The position numbers and the translations under genes are program-made. A stretch of DNA of 64,000 nucleotides. It comes from an uncultured bacterium (lineage in GTDB: Bacteria > Bacteroidota > Bacteroidia > Bacteroidales > Bacteroidaceae). Positions 62,813 through 64,000 of the stretch are shown here, piece by piece. The DNA lies in the NCBI GenBank assembly GCA_905215555.1, contig CAJMQU010000005.1, positions 62,001 to 126,000 of the forward strand. The letters run 5' to 3'. Numbering within the stretch: the stretch's first letter is position 1; each line of letters begins with the position of its first letter. The notes under the pieces are model-generated. The model saw only the letters and a program-made list of their open reading frames with translations. It was not told the origin of the DNA and ran no database searches.

Positions 62813-62953
62813 ATTCATGACTTATTAATTCAAAAAGAGCCAGAACAATTCCTTTTTATAGAGTAATACTGGCTACTGTCAATTTAAAGCATTCCCCTCC
62901 ATACGGTACTTCAAAATGGAACCAAACAAAAAATGGTTGTTTAATTCGCTTGA

Positions 62954-63901
62954 CTAATACTGATGTTTATGAAAAAACTTTTTCATAAACAACGTATAGA
63001 ATAAACTAAGACAAAATATTATCCCAGACAGATACCAATATCCATACCCTATAAAATAAAAATAGCCGAGCATTATTAAAGTCTGCACTACCATATAAAT
63101 AAAAGAAACAACCACATGAGGAATCCTCAACTCATTTGCCATCAACTGATACATGTGCTTACGATGAGGTAAGCCTATATTCTCATGAAGCATCAAACGA
63201 TGAATGATGGTCAAAACACTATCGACACCATAAACGACCAATAGGATTATCCAGCTAAAATCTCCGGTCGTTAGAATTAACTTTCCTATCAAAAAAAGAA
63301 GAATAAAAGCGATACTCACAGAACCGACATCACCGGCAAAACATTTCGCCTTCTTACGGAAATTGAAGAAACAAAAGACGAGGACTGAACAAAGAACAAT
63401 ATTAATCAAAGCCGGTTCAGCAAAAGCAGTGATCTCAGAATTGATATAAGCTAATGCGCCAAGGATAACCAATGAATAACCACCTGTGATGCCATTGATG
63501 CCATCCATAAAGTTATAAGCATTAATGATACCCGTACAAACGATCAAAGCTATGATAATCCACCACCAGGAAAGCGAAAACAAGCCCCATTGGTAAAACA
63601 TTAAAGCCATTGCAGTAAAGTGAAACACCAACCTCAGACCTTGGGAAGTAGAACGGATATCATCTACAAAACTGATAAAAGTGATCAGAGTCAATGCCAA
63701 CATAAACCATGGATACTCCCAATGGTTACTCAGGAAATAGGCTAAAGCTCCAAAATAGAAGATAATCCCACCACCACGCAAAGTTATCCGTGAATGAGAA
63801 CTACGTTCATTGGGTTTATCAATGATATTAAACTTATCAGCCACTCTAAAATAAAAAAGTTCTGCTACAAAGAGCAGAACTAATATAATGATATAATACA
63901 C
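62954..63901 (-). CDS. WecA/MraY-type polyprenyl-phosphate sugar-phosphate transferase (GT4)
   Basis: A 315-residue inner membrane enzyme with about 10 spans, starting at a GTG (63901). It begins lipid-linked glycan synthesis by moving an amino-sugar phosphate onto undecaprenyl phosphate. Conserved blocks are DKPNERSSHSRITLRGGGII, TFISFVDDIRS, AYNFMDGINGITGGYSLVI (the DD/DxxD catalytic Asp residues), CFAGDVGSVSIAFILLFLIG and LPHRKHMYQLMANELRIPHV. It is of the WbpL/WecA type used at surface polysaccharide (capsule or O-antigen) loci. The next gene upstream starts just beyond the window edge and its end overlaps nothing. Confidence 0.88.
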   Translation of the reverse strand: MYYIIILVLLFVAELFYFRVADKFNIIDKPNERSSHSRITLRGGGIIFYFGALAYFLSNHWEYPWFMLALTLITFISFVDDIRSTSQGLRLVFHFTAMALMFYQWGLFSLSWWWIIIALIVCTGIINAYNFMDGINGITGGYSLVILGALAYINSEITAFAEPALINIVLCSVLVFCFFNFRKKAKCFAGDVGSVSIAFILLFLIGKLILTTGDFSWIILLVVYGVDSVLTIIHRLMLHENIGLPHRKHMYQLMANELRIPHVVVSFIYMVVQTLIMLGYFYFIGYGYWYLSGIIFCLSLFYTLFMKKFFHKHQY

Positions 63902-63922
63902 GATTTACAATTTATAAATAGG

Positions 63923-64000
63923 TTAGAAACTCCGCATTACTCTGTTCTCTCTGCGGTAAAACTGCGGATTGTTTTCATTATTCCATCCGCCGCACGGACA
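63923..64000 (-). CDS. C-terminal end of an unidentified gene
   Basis: The minus-strand frame is open from the window edge to a TAA at 63923-63925 and encodes CPCGGWNNENNPQFYRREN then RVMRSF. It precedes the WecA-like gene by 22 bases, so it is probably in the same surface polysaccharide operon. Only 25 residues are visible; I do not recognise the family. Confidence 0.4.
   Translation of the reverse strand, partial: CPCGGWNNENNPQFYRRENRVMRSF

Overview
The window looks like chromosomal DNA of a gut Bacteroides (order Bacteroidales). The evidence is a SusC/SusD pair, promoters of the TTTG / TAnnTTTG type, few Shine-Dalgarno sequences, HU-like proteins with glycine-rich tails, a 31-residue 'smalltalk'-type protein, and a biotin-dependent Na+-pumping decarboxylase operon. 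I cannot name the species. I see no tRNA, rRNA, CRISPR array, insertion sequence or prophage. Function calls rest on motifs and family knowledge only; no database search was possible.

Layout. 0-6 kb: end of aat, then yaaA, recJ, recQ and an M48 metalloprotease. 6.1-19.5 kb: a Sus-like locus with a TPR protein, a membrane-tethered DUF6377-type regulator, SusC, SusD, a DcuC-type carrier, an isoaspartyl dipeptidase and a secreted 1008-residue enzyme with three hydrolase-like domains. I read it as a peptide (isoaspartyl-peptide) utilisation locus rather than a glycan locus. 19.5-25 kb: a decayed AraC-type regulator end, a perfect LacI-type operator palindrome, a LacI regulator, an SLC45/GPH-like sugar transporter and a GH65 phosphorylase. 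25-30.7 kb: an RND efflux operon (adaptor, pump, TolC-like channel). 30.8-34.2 kb: the decarboxylase operon (gamma, alpha+biotin carrier, beta), minus strand. 34.4-40.9 kb: an accessory stretch with an HU-like protein, RhuM, a membrane-tethered regulator, an AAA ATPase/PD-(D/E)XK protein with an altered active site, and a sulfatase pseudogene.

41-45.3 kb: aromatic amino acid operon (prephenate dehydratase, aminotransferase, DAHP synthase-chorismate mutase, prephenate dehydrogenase). It is preceded by an unannotated 28-codon leader peptide in which 11 of residues 4-16 are Phe or Tyr, followed by an intrinsic terminator and a competing pairing: a transcription attenuator sensing Phe and Tyr. 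This is the clearest new element in the window.

45.3-59.6 kb: housekeeping genes: dnaG, folE, a SPOR protein, tpiA, a DoxX-like protein, a DUF1599 protein, an M23/LysM endopeptidase, recG, ispD, a DJ-1/PfpI protein, a pdxJ-exbB-exbD-tonB operon and divergent nadK. 59.6-64 kb: a smalltalk gene, a second HU-like protein with the same ten-residue tail as the first, a DUF4143-type ATPase, an endolysin-like muramidase, a WecA/MraY-type sugar-phosphate transferase and the end of an unidentified gene, perhaps the edge of a surface polysaccharide locus.
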